A DNA stretch of 64,000 bases from contig NC_134879.1 in the NCBI RefSeq assembly GCF_041734735.1, positions 8,608,810-8,672,809 on the forward strand. The letters run 5' to 3'. Below are positions 1 through 11,131 of this stretch, piece by piece. Under the pieces are notes generated by a model. That model was not told the DNA's origin. It did not search any database and saw nothing but the letters and a program-made list of their open reading frames with translations. Numbering within the stretch: position 1 is the first letter of the stretch; each line of letters opens with the position of its first letter. The translations under genes and the position numbers were made by a program. The DNA is from Babylonia areolata (taxonomy: Eukaryota; Mollusca; Gastropoda; Neogastropoda; Buccinidae).

Positions 1-3000
1 ACATACACACACACATGGAGTTAAGTAATTGATAACTTTTCATAACATGTTACCATGATTCACACTGAGCTAAAATGCCCTCCTCTCTCCGGAGCAAGCA
101 TTCATCCTCATGACTTAGTCACATGAAGCGAAGATTGCCTTTGTGCCACTTCATACAATTCTAACTTTTTTTCTTTTTCTTTCTTTTTTTTTGTTGACAA
201 CCCAAATACCATAATTTATTGCCTGAAACCCCATCACTCCAAAAACTGTTTTGTCTGACCTTGGATGTGCATACATTGTGCTTTAAATTAATTGCTAGAA
301 AATGTGTCTAGGGAGACAGGGATCAAGTGACAATGTTGATGTCATTTCCATTTGATGCTAAACCAAAAATGCGACAGTTGCATGGTCTGTTCATTCATAT
401 ATCATGTGTGAACATTACACTGAGCATGCTTTTATCTGTACAGATGTTTGTGAGTGTGTGTGTGTGTGTGTGCGCGCGCGTGCATGCAGACATGTCTGCA
501 TGGGAAAAGAAAGTGCATGAATGTACACAACCGTAAGCATAGTGTGCTTTTTGTGTGTGTGTAATATATATGTTAAGGAACGTGTGCTGTATTTATTCTC
601 TTACAGTCTGAATGCCCCTGATAAAATTCAGCATGCAGAGGAAACTCTGCAATTTTGAGAAGTATGAGGGTTATGACAAATCTAGGGCCATCAGTCAATG
701 TCATTCTGGATCTTGAAAATAAAATGTAATTCATTTTTTGGTAACCAGTCAAATAGGTCTTGATGTAACCTGAGCTGCTAAAAGACACTAAATAACACTA
801 AAAAAGTCATGTATGTTGTTCTCCATAAATATTTTTAATTAGATAAAGCTAATACTACATAATTTTGTGAGTGTTATACTTCTGACTTTCTCTCTTTTCT
901 CTCTCTGTCTGTCCAAGCCCTCATTCTTTGTCTGTTGGTAGTCCTCTTGTTTTCAGTCTCCCTGAATTTGTTCTCTTTTTGCATTACCCCGTGTAGCAGA
1001 TCAACTCAAACTGACATAATGTAATTTTAACAATATGACAGACCTGCCAAACAGATCTGGATAAATGATGGGCAGGTATAACACACAGCAGTTGGCTGAC
1101 AAAGGGGCCACTGAAAAAAGGAAAAAAAAGCTGAGAGATTAGAAGATTTTTGAAAACATACACTGTGGTTCAGAAGAGGAGATGAAATTCTTGACCTCAA
1201 AATTACTGTGGAAAGTCATCATCTGACCTTCAAAAATGCCTCCTTTGATTTCAAATGGAATGAGAGGAAAAGTATGAAAAATGGCCGGTCTTTCTTGGTT
1301 GCATTTGCCCTTCTGGTTTGGTTTGTTTCTTTTGTTGATTTATTTTGATGGCTGTGAAACAAGCTAAAATGTGTAGATCATGAAATCGTTTGTCAGTGTT
1401 AAGTTATTCAGGTAGTACATTTCAATACCACAATTTGGACAGGCCTTTGAGCTAATGGTAACATGTGACACGCTGATTTCACTGAAATGATTAATACTGA
1501 TGTTGAGATAGATGTCTGTCATTCTCAGGAAACATGGAACAGTGCTCTGGTGACTGAGTGTGGGGTGTGGCTGGACAACCACACCTGATATTGATAATGT
1601 CCAGATTTAAACACATGTTTGTTACATATTCATGCACATATACACACACTCACAGACTCGCACATGCATGCATGAACACATGCAGGGATACTCATAGACA
1701 CACATACATGCATGCACATACACACATATATGTATGCACCATGCACAAACAAACACACAGAGATACACGTGCTTAAGCGCGTGCGCGCGCGCACACACAC
1801 ACAACACACACACACACACACACACATTCACTATCTCTCTCTTTTATTTTTTGCTGCTTCAGTTTGTGTATGTCAGTGTGTATACATATTGGGGCTGAAA
1901 TTGTCTATGTAATAGTTTCAGAATTTAAGTTTGGGATGCAGAGCATGTTCATATTGCGTTTGAAATTCAGTCACCAGTGTCATGTGATCGTTAACTTTTA
2001 AATGCATGTGTCACAGAGGTTCATTTCTTTGTTCCTTTTGCTATTTTGTCATGCCTGTTATTTAGTATTAACCAAGTCTTGGGTTTCATGACAAGAAATG
2101 AAGTCAAGTCACTCACAAGCATGCACATGCACACACACAGACACACTTACACACATACACAGACACACATTCAACAGCAAGAGAAAAAAAAGGCCTTTCA
2201 CACCCAAAGATGCAAGAGAAAAGACATTTCCTTTTTTATATTTAGGGAAATTCATGCAAATTAAGACCAAATAAATTAAGAACTCATGTCCATCTGTGGA
2301 GGGAAGCGAGTGTCATAATTATTTCTAACTGTGAGAGATACTGTGAGGGGTTAGGTTTATAGAGGTGCTGAATACTGGATCTTCACAATCCTCTTCTTCT
2401 TCTTTGTTCGTGGGCTGCAGCTCCCACATTCAGTCATATACTGTACACGAGTGTGCTTTTGCGTGTATGATCTTCACAATGTAGTGTTGCCCTGTTGTTT
2501 ACGTTGGTCCAGAAAGAATTGTTTTTAGTTTTCTGCAGTTTTTGCTGGTCCAGTTTATGTGTGTGTGTCGGCTGTGCGCAGTATTGACTCACTCTGTTGT
2601 AACTTGGGATGCAGATCATGTTGAGACTGCAGTTAAGATTCAGTGACAACTGTCATGTGATCACTTACTTTAACAGGAGAAAAAACATTGCCTCCCATAG
2701 GGTCTTTTATTTATCTGGTGAGTGAGTTCATTTTTCATGGTGACTGTTGTATGCAAACATCTTTTTGTTGTGGTCAATATTGATATGCAGGGTTCACAAA
2801 AAGCAATGGACTTCTTGGGAACTGGCAGTTATCATCTAACTTTGAAAACATCATGGTGAAATGATGCTGAATTTTTCCTGCAAACAGCAGGATGCCTGCA
2901 GTCATTGTAATGGGCACATTCATAACCAGCGGTGCTTTCTTACACAATGAAAATCCATAGCTATCGTTTCTAAACCTCTGAATAACTGGATATTTTTTTG

Positions 3001-3494
3001 CTGAAACATAGATTTTTCAAACGCAGTTTCCAAGCTGTTCATGGTACCTGTGTTCCTGAAATAGCAATGTTTGTAGCCAGTAAGAAACCAGTGGTAGACC
3101 TCTTATCCCTTGTATGATTTTAATCATCATTAACGTTTTATGAAAACACACCTGCTTTATGAAGTGGTGTAAGACTGTGAAGTCTGGCATCAAACTTAAT
3201 TAAAAAAACAAAACGGTTTCCATGTTTCTACACATTCATAAACTGCAATCAAAAGGAACTAACTTGTACTGTATTCCTGGCTGTGTCAATGTGGAGGACA
3301 AAACGGTAACATTCAGTGTATTTCTAGCATTTTTTCCCCTGTCACTGTGTCAGTATGGCAGGGAAGCCCGCCAAGGCTGTAAACTCCTCAGAGTTGAATG
3401 AGTCATTGTTTGGGGGATGGACCTTACTATGTCTGATAGATCAACCTGCAGTCAAATTAATCTGTGACATCAGTTAAAAATCAAGTTACAAAAG

Positions 3495-3528
<34 letters not shown>

Positions 3529-3664
3529 CTGTGCCTGTGTGTTTGTGTCTGTGTCTGTTTGTGTGTGCGTGTGTGTGCGTGTGTGTGTGTGTGTGTGCAT
3601 GCATGTGTGAGAGAGTGTTTGTGCAGTTTCTTTATGATCAGTTCTGTCACCAGTCGGTTTCAGA
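1..3664. other. 5' flank of SLC35B2, no other gene seen
   Basis: I see no coding region here. The stretch holds AT-rich DNA with TG/CA microsatellites at about 450-482, 1622-1826, 2126-2170 and 3497-3616, and a fragment of a dispersed repeat at about 2393-2470 that recurs at 38358-38510. The SLC35B2 promoter and any 5' untranslated exon must lie in it. A possible splice acceptor (pyrimidine stretch ending in CAG) sits immediately before the start codon, so the 5' UTR may be split. Confidence 0.6.
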
Positions 3665-4188
3665 ATGGGAATGGCCTGTGTCAGCCTGGCACTTCTGTGC
3701 CTTCTGGTGCCTGTGTACACCGGGGCGGAGACAGCAGAGGGTAAGACGCCAGACGATGGAAGTGCCTGGACAGACATGTGGCTTGTCCGCCTGCTCCTCA
3801 ACATGATGGGCTATGCCACTGTCTTCATTCCTGGGGCGCTGCTCATCCGATACCTGAAGAAGAACCGATATAACGAGACGGCTGGTGGGTTTCGCCTGGA
3901 TGTTGAAGAAAGTTATTATTATAATCAATGTGCAATATAGTAGGCAATGCTCATGATCATATTCAAAATAATGTTTATGAATTCTTTGTTTTTACATTTA
4001 AAATATTACCTGCAATGTGTGGAATGAATGTATGAAACGGTGTATGTGGTGTTTTTACATTTGTGTCTTCGTTATATTCATAATAGCTGTTATTGTTTTT
4101 TTTACAGTTCTGGTCTCCATGTTGTGTGTGTGTGTGTGTGTGTGTGTGTGTCTGTGTGTGTGTCTGTGTGTGTTTGTGCGTGCGCGCG

Positions 4189-4231
<43 letters not shown>

Positions 4232-5049
4232 GTTTACTTGTCTATGTTGTGATAATGCACCTGACTAAATTTCTCTAGTTGGAGATAATAAAGTTATGCT
4301 TATCTTATCTTCTTATCATATGTAGCAGTCTATTTATATCCCCTCTCATGGTTTTTACAGTTGTCAAATCTGACAAGTCCAGTTTAATCCCAGGGTCTAT
4401 GTAGACTGGAATGATCCCCTTGGGTAAACTTCCACTGGTCTGAACTGAGCCCTCCCTAGTTGGATCCCATCACCACCACCTCAAAGTGGACAGTCATTCC
4501 AGGCTAGCTTGAAATGGTTCCCAGGCATCAATTTGCCCCCATTGGAATCAGTGCTGCTTAGCTATCAAAATTGAACTTTTTGCTTTCTGTTATATGTGTA
4601 CATGTAGGAGTATGTGTATATATAGGGGGTCAGTAAAGGGGAGCCCAGAACAATGCCCCTTCCTTTTTCGGCTGCTCGATTAAACCCTTAGATAGGGGAT
4701 AGCGTCCAAGTGGGGGATCGATCTTGACAATCCACAAATGACCCCAGGGCTTGCCCAGGGTGACCCCCAGATGAAGTCTACTTGGGCGAGGGGGAGGAGG
4801 CAGATTGAGGCTGTTACACACTAGTTCTGTCAGATTGTGGGATGCATTGTTTTGTGGTGAAAGGGAGCTGGTTTTATTCTTTTTTCTCTATACTTGAGTG
4901 TTTTGTAAATGGGCAATGTATCTAGGTTGATTTATGAAGAGGGGTTTGTTTCTTCATTTGTTTCTTACTTTGAAATCTGTTCCATAAGACTAGAGTGATA
5001 TCAGATAATTTAGTGGGGAGTGTGTTTGTGCATGTAAATGTGTGTGTGT

Positions 5050-5082
<33 letters not shown>

Positions 5083-7817
5083 ACACAGTGTGTGGACAAT
5101 CAAAGTAAAAGACATGTATAAGAAAATAACACTGTTGCTCCCTCAAGCGCAAAACCTATGATTTGAGTTAGGATCTGAGTTAAAAGATATGTAAGGAAGA
5201 AAAATTCAAATAGCACTGTTGCCTCCCCCTGTTGCAGGCCCAGGGTGCATGCCCAACTTCCTGGTGCTGTGTTTCTTTGGCCACGAGAAGGATGCGGGCA
5301 GCCTGGCAGAGGAGGGCGGGGGGACAGGGGGCCAGGCGAAGAGCGCCCAGAAGAAGATGGAGGAGCAGCCCCTGGCTAAGCGAGGCATGGTCCTCTTCAT
5401 CTGCTTCTTGGGCCTCCAGACCTCCTACCTCACCTGGGGAGTCCTGCAGGAGCGCATCATGACCTACGAGTATGGCAAGACGGACACCACACCGGGGGAG
5501 TACTTCAAGAACTCACAGTTCCTGGTGTTCATCAACCGGATCCTGGCCTTCGTGATCGCTCTGCTGGTGATTGTGTTCCAGCCACAGCCCCGGCACACGG
5601 CGCCGCTCTACAAGTACTCCTTCAGCTCCCTGTCCAACATCATGAGCAGCTGGTTCCAGTATGAGGCCCTCAAGTTCGTCAGTTTCCCCACACAGGTAGG
5701 TTAGTCAGCAGCACACAGAGATGGCATCTATAACGATTTCACTGTATTTTGTTACACTTGATTGCAGTTTGTTCTGGCAAGTTCATTTTTAACTACCTAG
5801 CATTGATGGACACTTGTTACAGTATGCCTCTCTCAGGTGGCCTCCTCAGGAAGTATAAACAGAGCACCAATAAGAGACTGGACAGTGGAAAACTAATGTA
5901 ACAATTACAAACAGCCTTCAGTAGCAGTTACACCATGGTGTAGGTAGGCCTTACAGTTTGTATGCCTTGTGGATAAAATGTACGTTTGCTGATGTGGCTC
6001 AGAGTCTGAGTGTTCCTACCAATTTTCCTGATTGTTCCCACACATACTTGAGAGAGGTTGACATCCCACACATATTTGACAGAGGTTGGCATCCCACACA
6101 TATTTGACAGAGGTTGGCATCCCACACATACTTGAGAGAGGTTGACATCCCACACATACTTGACAGAGGTTGGCATCCCACGCATACTTGACAGAGGTTG
6201 ACATCCCACACATACTTGACAGAGGTTGGCATCCCACACATACTTGACAGAGGTTGACATCCCACACATACTTGACAGAGGTTGGCATCCCACACATACT
6301 TGACAGAGGTTGACATCCCACACATACTTGACAGAGGTTGGCATCTCTGAGCACAGCACAGTCATCTCCCTGAACCTGTTGAAAGCTGTACAACAAGTAT
6401 ACCTTATGATTATTATCAACAAGTATACCTTATGATTATTATCAACAAGTATACCTTATGATTATTATCAACAAGTATACCTGATTATTATTATCTATTA
6501 AAGAGAAGTTGTTGACATGTTTGTTCAAATGTGAACATAGGCAAAGTCTATTTTTCAGATTTTGATCTAATAAGTGATAACTGAAAGTGGATATGCTAAT
6601 ACCATGACTTGCTGCCTGAGGTAGCTTTTTATTCCCCCCTGAACACTGTCGTGGCTGAATCGGTTAAGTGTTGGACTTCAGATCCAGTGTCCAGCAGTGA
6701 TCAGGGTTCAGATGTGTCACGTGAAATCACAGGCCAGGGTGGGGTGGACTGTAAATCTTTACCAGGTCAGAAAGTATCGTATTACTGTTTGTCACCACAG
6801 ATTTGTCTGTGAGATTTGACTGCTTCCCCTGGGGAGAGCATTTTGCCACGGTGCAGCACCACCTTTTCTATTTCTTGTACTTTTTCTGTGTGCAAGTATA
6901 TTTGTTCCACTATCAGGGTGGATTTTTCTTCAGAATTTTGCCAGGGACAGCACCATTGTTGATGTTGGTTCTTCTGTCTGCTAAATGCATAGTGCACACG
7001 GAGCTCAGATTATTGTCTCATCTGAATGACTAGCTCCCAGATCACCACACAAGGTCTAGTGGAGGGTGAATTAGAAAGTCCAGTCCATGTATGGGAATTG
7101 AACCTAGGCCACCACTCTACTGTGACTTACAGAGCAGTACATAGCATTACTTTGTGTTTGCAGGTGTTGGCCAAAGCATCCAAAGTGATTCCCACCATGC
7201 TGATGGGGATAGTGGTGTCCAAGAAGACGTACGCCTTCTACGAGTACCTGACGGCGGTGATGATCTCTGTGGGTGTGGGCCTGTTCCTGCTGACCAGCCA
7301 GGTGACCACACGGCACGGAGGGGGCACGGTGACCACCACTTCGGGCCTGTGCCTGCTGGTAGGCTACATGCTGTTCGACAGCTTCACCTCCAACTGGCAG
7401 GGGGAGCTGTTCACACAGCACAAAATGTCCTCCATCCAGATGATGGCCGGCACCAACCTCTTCTCCTGCCTGCTCACCTGCGCCTCCCTCCTGGAGCAGG
7501 GCGGCTTCCTGGACTCCTCGGCCTTCATGCTGCGCCACCCAGACTTCCTGCTGCATGCCGTTGTCCTCAGCGTCTGCTCTGCCACGGGCCAGTTGTTCAT
7601 CTTCTACACCATCGCCCAGTTCGGGCCAGTCACCTTCGTCATCATCATGACCATGCGGCAAGGCTTTGCCATTCTGCTGTCCTGCATCATCTACAGCCAC
7701 CCGGTCACTATGATCGGCCTGCTGGGGATCTTGATTGTCTTTGCCGCTCTCTTCATACGCATCTATGCCAGTCAGAGGCAAAAGGCGCTGAGGGCTGCGC
7801 AGGCTGTTCGCTCGTAG
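3665..7817 (+). CDS. SLC35B2: SLC35B2 / PAPST1, Golgi PAPS transporter (3 exons)
   Basis: Exons 3665-3884, 5238-5695 and 7164-7817 join in frame (phases 1 and 0) to a 443-residue protein, against 432 in human. The family exchanges adenosine 3'-phospho 5'-phosphosulfate into the Golgi lumen for sulfotransferases. Recognisable family stretches are [13 protein letters not shown] and [12 protein letters not shown] in exon 2, [20 protein letters not shown] at the exon 2 end, [15 protein letters not shown] at residues 227-241, [20 protein letters not shown] and [17 protein letters not shown]. Residues 3-20 are a hydrophobic N-terminal segment followed by about nine further membrane segments, as in the family. 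The start is the first ATG after a CAG acceptor-like site; a second in-frame ATG lies two codons later. Donors are GTGGGT and GTAGGT; acceptors are GTTGCAG and GTTTGCAG. Coding exons are distinctly GC-richer than their introns. Identification rests on remembered family sequence and is very strong. Confidence 0.96.
3885..5237 (+). other. SLC35B2 intron 1
   Basis: This intron holds TG microsatellites (about 4123-4226 and 5040-5082). At 4270-4320 there is an AATAAAGTTATGCTTATCTTATC-like stretch typical of a non-LTR retroposon 3' tail. A dispersed repeat of about 450 bp at 4370-4830 has relatives at 19005-19510. No coding exon was seen. Confidence 0.7.
4370..4830 (-). repeat. Dispersed repeat with CCCAGGGT motifs, copy 1
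   Basis: Read on the minus strand, this block has GTGTAACAGCCTC, then several C-rich/GGGT motifs, then TCAAGATC. The same order appears on the plus strand at 19010-19090. The shared CATTCCAGGCTAG motif occurs at about 4497 and 19425. I do not recognise the family, and the boundaries are approximate. Confidence 0.5.
6037..6344. repeat. 28-bp minisatellite, 11 copies, SLC35B2 intron 2
   Basis: Eleven head-to-tail copies of a 28-bp unit contain CCCACACATACTTGACAGAG. Variation is limited to a few positions: TTGAGAGAGG versus TTGACAGAGG, GTTGACAT versus GTTGGCAT, and one CACGCAT. Because 28 is not a multiple of 3 and the unit has no stop on the minus strand, all three minus frames stay open. The apparent open reading frames here are an artefact of the repeat. 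Confidence 0.95.
6391..6495. repeat. 26-bp tandem repeat, 4 copies
   Basis: The unit begins CAACAAGTATACC and continues with an ATT-rich part. It recurs at 26-bp steps from 6391, and the last copy is shortened. It lies in SLC35B2 intron 2, about 50 bp after the 28-bp minisatellite. Confidence 0.9.
6517..6740 (+). repeat. Composite dispersed repeat with tRNA-like SINE head
   Basis: The part from GTGGCTGAATCGGTTAAGTG (6651) matches the tRNA-Ser/Leu-like head of the SINE seen at 7950, 9274, 13152 and 20107. The 130 bp before it (TTTTCAGATTTTGATC, then GACTTGCTGCCTGAGG) also match 9117-9260, so this copy and the 9.1-kb copy share flanking sequence as well as the SINE. Confidence 0.7.
6775..7120 (-). 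repeat. tRNA-derived SINE with CAATA-type tail, copy in SLC35B2 intron 2
   Basis: On the plus strand it runs tail to head: GTATTACTGTTTGTCACCAC, then GGGGAGAGCATTTTGCCAC, GTGGATTTTTCTTCAGAATT, TTTGCCAGGGACA and GTCTCATCTGAATGACTAG, ending near GGGAATTGAACC (a decayed B box). Relatives lie at 23440-23830, 28795-28900, 29099-29398, 30277-30706 and 55165-55412. It ends about 45 bp before exon 3 of SLC35B2. Confidence 0.8.
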
Positions 7818-7949
7818 ACAGATGTGATGGATTTTGAATGTCTTTGTCCTGTGCTGAAAGTGTTGTGATGTGTCATCATGTGGGAGGTATGATGAACGCT
7901 GAATGTCTGTGTCCTGTGCTAAAGGTGTTGTTAGGCATGATTAGGGGGT

Positions 7950-8215
7950 GTTCTGGCAGAGTGGGATAGGCACTGGGATTGCTGATCCAGAGTTCACCAG
8001 TGATCAGGGTTTGAAGCCCTGTTTCAGCATGGTATTGTGTTCTTGGGAAAGGATTCTTCCTCGGATTTTCCTCATTTCTCCCATGTGTGTATGAGAAGTG
8101 ACTTTTTGGTCAGGGATGGTTTAAACGGCAACAGGAGAGGATTCCTATGCAGAGCCCTGGACACAGTGGATATGACTTCACTGACCTGATGGCTGTAGAA
8201 GGCTGTGGAACCTTC
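7950..8215 (+). repeat. tRNA-Ser/Leu-like SINE in SLC35B2 3' UTR or flank
   Basis: It shares GGGATTGCTGATCCAGAGTT, CACCAGTGATCAGGGTTTGA, the TGGTATTGTGT...GGGAAAGG block and the 3' GCCCTGGACACAGTGGATAT motif with the other copies of this family. The head is degraded. It lies between the SLC35B2 stop and its candidate poly(A) signal, so it may be transcribed with the gene. Confidence 0.8.
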
Positions 8216-8607
8216 AACCTTTTTAACTTTTTATGTGTCACATGTTGGAGGTGGGAAGTGTGGGGGGGGGGGTGGATATCTCAGAAATCTGGTTTTGAGA
8301 AATCTTGTGTCAACCAGCCTTTGGATTGGTGAAATTGTTCCAGTGTGTTTTGGTATGTAAATTAAATAATCTTGTTTTGGTTTTAAAATGGAGTGATTCA
8401 GGTTTCGGTTTTACCTGGTGGAAAATGGAAGCAGTTTATTTGCTGTTGTTATTGGTGTTTTTCTTTTTCTTTTTTGTTTTTGTCCCCATGCAAAGAAAGT
8501 TCTTTTTATTTATACTCTGGAAAAAAAAAAATCTTTGGCTGGCATGACGATGTTCACTCATGTTGATTTTTGATCAATAACTTGAAAAGTTGTTTTTAAT
8601 TATCAAG

Positions 8608-8613
8608 AATAAA
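8608..8613 (+). terminator. Candidate poly(A) signal for SLC35B2
   Basis: AATAAA lies 791 bp after the stop codon and is followed by AT-rich DNA. It is the first canonical hexamer I noticed downstream. There is no transcript evidence. Confidence 0.4.
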
Positions 8614-8754
8614 ATTATTGAATATTGAAGGAAAACACATAATTTAAGGCTTTTTAGTTGATATCATATATTCTTTTTACTGCGTAGCTGTGTGTACCTT
8701 TTACTGCTTTATGCTAGAACATATCCAAACTAGATACAAAAAAACTGTTCACTG

Positions 8755-8835
8755 GATTCCTCCAGATCTGTTGGTTGTATGTCAAAGCCTGGGTCTCTAC
8801 AAATGGTTTTCCCATCCATTCAGTCTTTGTAAAAA
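8755..8835 (+). repeat. Short dispersed repeat fragment
   Basis: GTTGGTTGTATGTCAAAGCC followed by TGGGTCTCTACAAATGGTTT and CCCATCCATTC recurs on the opposite strand at about 56690-56760, inside XDH, with only a few changes. The family is not recognised. Confidence 0.6.
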
Positions 8836-9116
8836 TGTGGGGAAAAAAACACCACAAACTGGAATATGAAAAATGTAAAATGCTTCTTGATCATGCCAGA
8901 TATATGTTTAAAAAAGCAAAAACCAAGTTGATTTCCGTTTTGTGGCTGCTCTTACTGGCCGTGGTTGCAGTTTATTAGAGTACTGTTTTTCTTCTGTCCC
9001 AAAGTTCCAAGACTCCAGGGGCACCACTGATGACCTGGCAGTTTCTGATTTCTGTGTGTTTATCTTTTTTTCAAATTTTTTTTAAAAAGAAGATATGAAT
9101 TATATAGAATTGTTTT

Positions 9117-9450
9117 GAACACTGAATTGTGAGCATAGTCTTAATTTTCAGATTTTGATCCCATAATCACTTGCAGTGCCAAAGTGGATGTGCTCAAACA
9201 GCTTATACTGTGACTTGCTGCCTGAGGCTTACAGCTGATGTTTTTCCCCCTTGAACATTGATCACAGGAGGAGCCATGGCTGAATTGGTTAGGCATTGGA
9301 CTTATGATCCAGTGTTCACCAGTGATCATGTTTTGAGGCCCCATTACTGGCATGGTGTTGTGCCCTTGGGAAAGGTGCTTTACTCTGAATTTTCTCACTC
9401 CATGCAGGTGTGAATGGGTAGGTAGGTACCTGATGGGTTGGGGACCATCG
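9117..9450 (+). repeat. Composite repeat with tRNA-Ser/Leu-like SINE
   Basis: The SINE head starts near 9284 with CATGGCTGAATTGGTTAGGC, followed by TTGGACTTATGATCCAG (an anticodon-stem-like hairpin) and a variable-arm-like segment CACCAGTGATCA. That layout resembles a class II tRNA. The body carries GGCATGGTGTTGTGCCCTTG and CACTCCATGCAGGTGTGAAT. The preceding about 160 bp match the stretch before the 6651 copy. Confidence 0.75.
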
Positions 9451-11130
9451 TGAAGTGATATCATTTGGATATCATTTGGGTTGGGTGTGTTTTATGTGAA
9501 GCTGGATGACACATTTGTGTTTGAGAGCTGGTGGTTTGACCTGTACACTGCCAAGTTTTGCAGGCAGAACCATTTATGTGTCTGAGTTTATATCCTGTTA
9601 TTCTCCTTATATCATTTGCTTGTGCTTGTGAACGGTCGGCTGGACCATAAGCAGCAATGTCAAATTTGCTTGTGCTTGCTTTTGCAAGCAAGTTTGATGT
9701 TACAACCTATTGTTCAGAATTCATAAACTGTACATAGTTTTATGGTGATATTTGTGATAAATCAAATATATACAAGTTCAGCTTGGAGAACTTGAAATGC
9801 AGTCACTTTAAGTACTTGTTATTGACAGTATATAGCTGTGAAAGTTATTGAACATATCATGGATCTTAGAGTTTGCAATTCTTGTGACTAAGTGACAGGA
9901 TTCTATAAACTATGGAAACAACATTACAACATACTAACCACACGAACACCAGTAATAACAAAATAATGATAACAACAATACTGGATGATCATGTGAATAT
10001 TTTTCATAATCATTTTCTTGTTAGCAAAATTTTGATCATCAGTTGAAATAACAGAAAACAAGAATTCAAATTCTTTATTTACAAGGTTACAAGATAAGCA
10101 AGGTACATACATTTTTTACATCCAATCCTAAACAACAACAGCAACAACAGTAGTTATGACATTGATAAAGATTCCACAAAAAGATAGTGATGAAAATATT
10201 AAGGAAACAGATATAGATGATAAAGAAAAAAAAAGAAAACAGAAAGTGATACAGTGGATTTTGATCACCTGTCAGCCTTCATTAGTAACTGAAACTTCAC
10301 AACAAAAATGGTTGGTTTCAGGACTCCTGATAACATATGAAAATGCATCCCTGATGCCTTGAAAAATGTAAAGGACGAATTACTGCTTGTTCTTTGAATG
10401 GGTCCATTGGACATATTAAAAAAAAAAAAATTATACGAACAGATAAAAAGAATGAAAATAAGTATATCGTAGATTCAGTCTTTGCTAGGATCACATGTTG
10501 CGAAGGAGGGTTGTTTCTCTTTGCGTCTTGGCCCCGATTACTGGATGTTTATGACTAGAAGGCATGCTTGCCTTTTGTGTGAAACCATGCAGATGTGACC
10601 AGAATGTGCAGCATAAAGTGGCCCTCTGAATGTAGTCTGGGACCCCCTAGAATTACGGTAAAAGAGTCAATGGGACCCTCAAGGTTTTAACTTTTCAGAA
10701 GCCCAGGGTTTGATTTACATACGTAACCAGTGCCTTTATTGTTGGATTGTGATACTGATTTAAAAAGAAACAAACAAAAGTAAAGACTTGATTCATGTTT
10801 TCCCCATTGATTTTTAATTCACAGAATGTAATAGCAACCACTCATTTTTACTATCAGAAATTATCTCAGATGGTGTGGATCAGATTGCATTTTTATTTTT
10901 TTTTATAAGTGTTTAAAAAAAAAAAGTGTGACAAGAACAAACAATAAGAAAAATACCCCAACAAAACCAAACTTTTGCACAAAGAAAACATAAATGTGAC
11001 AGTCATCATGTTCTTCATCCTGTAAACAACAGCAAAAAGCAGATTTTTTGTTGTTGAGGATTTCAGTGATAATACCACAAGTCTTTGATATGGACCATGC
11101 ACTTGTACTGACAGAATCTGTCTGTCACTG
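9451..11130. other. No feature seen
   Basis: AT-rich sequence with scattered poly(A)/(T) runs. Short open stretches have no recognisable protein similarity. Confidence 0.5.
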
Positions 11131-11131
11131 T

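Noticed and set aside
5928-6422. Cys-rich repeat protein on the minus strand
   Set aside because: It is caused by a 28-bp stop-free minisatellite; all three frames are equally open.
7104-7781. 225-codon antisense open frame opposite SLC35B2 exon 3
   Set aside because: It is a mirror of the GC-rich coding exon, with His/Gln-rich composition and no family resemblance.
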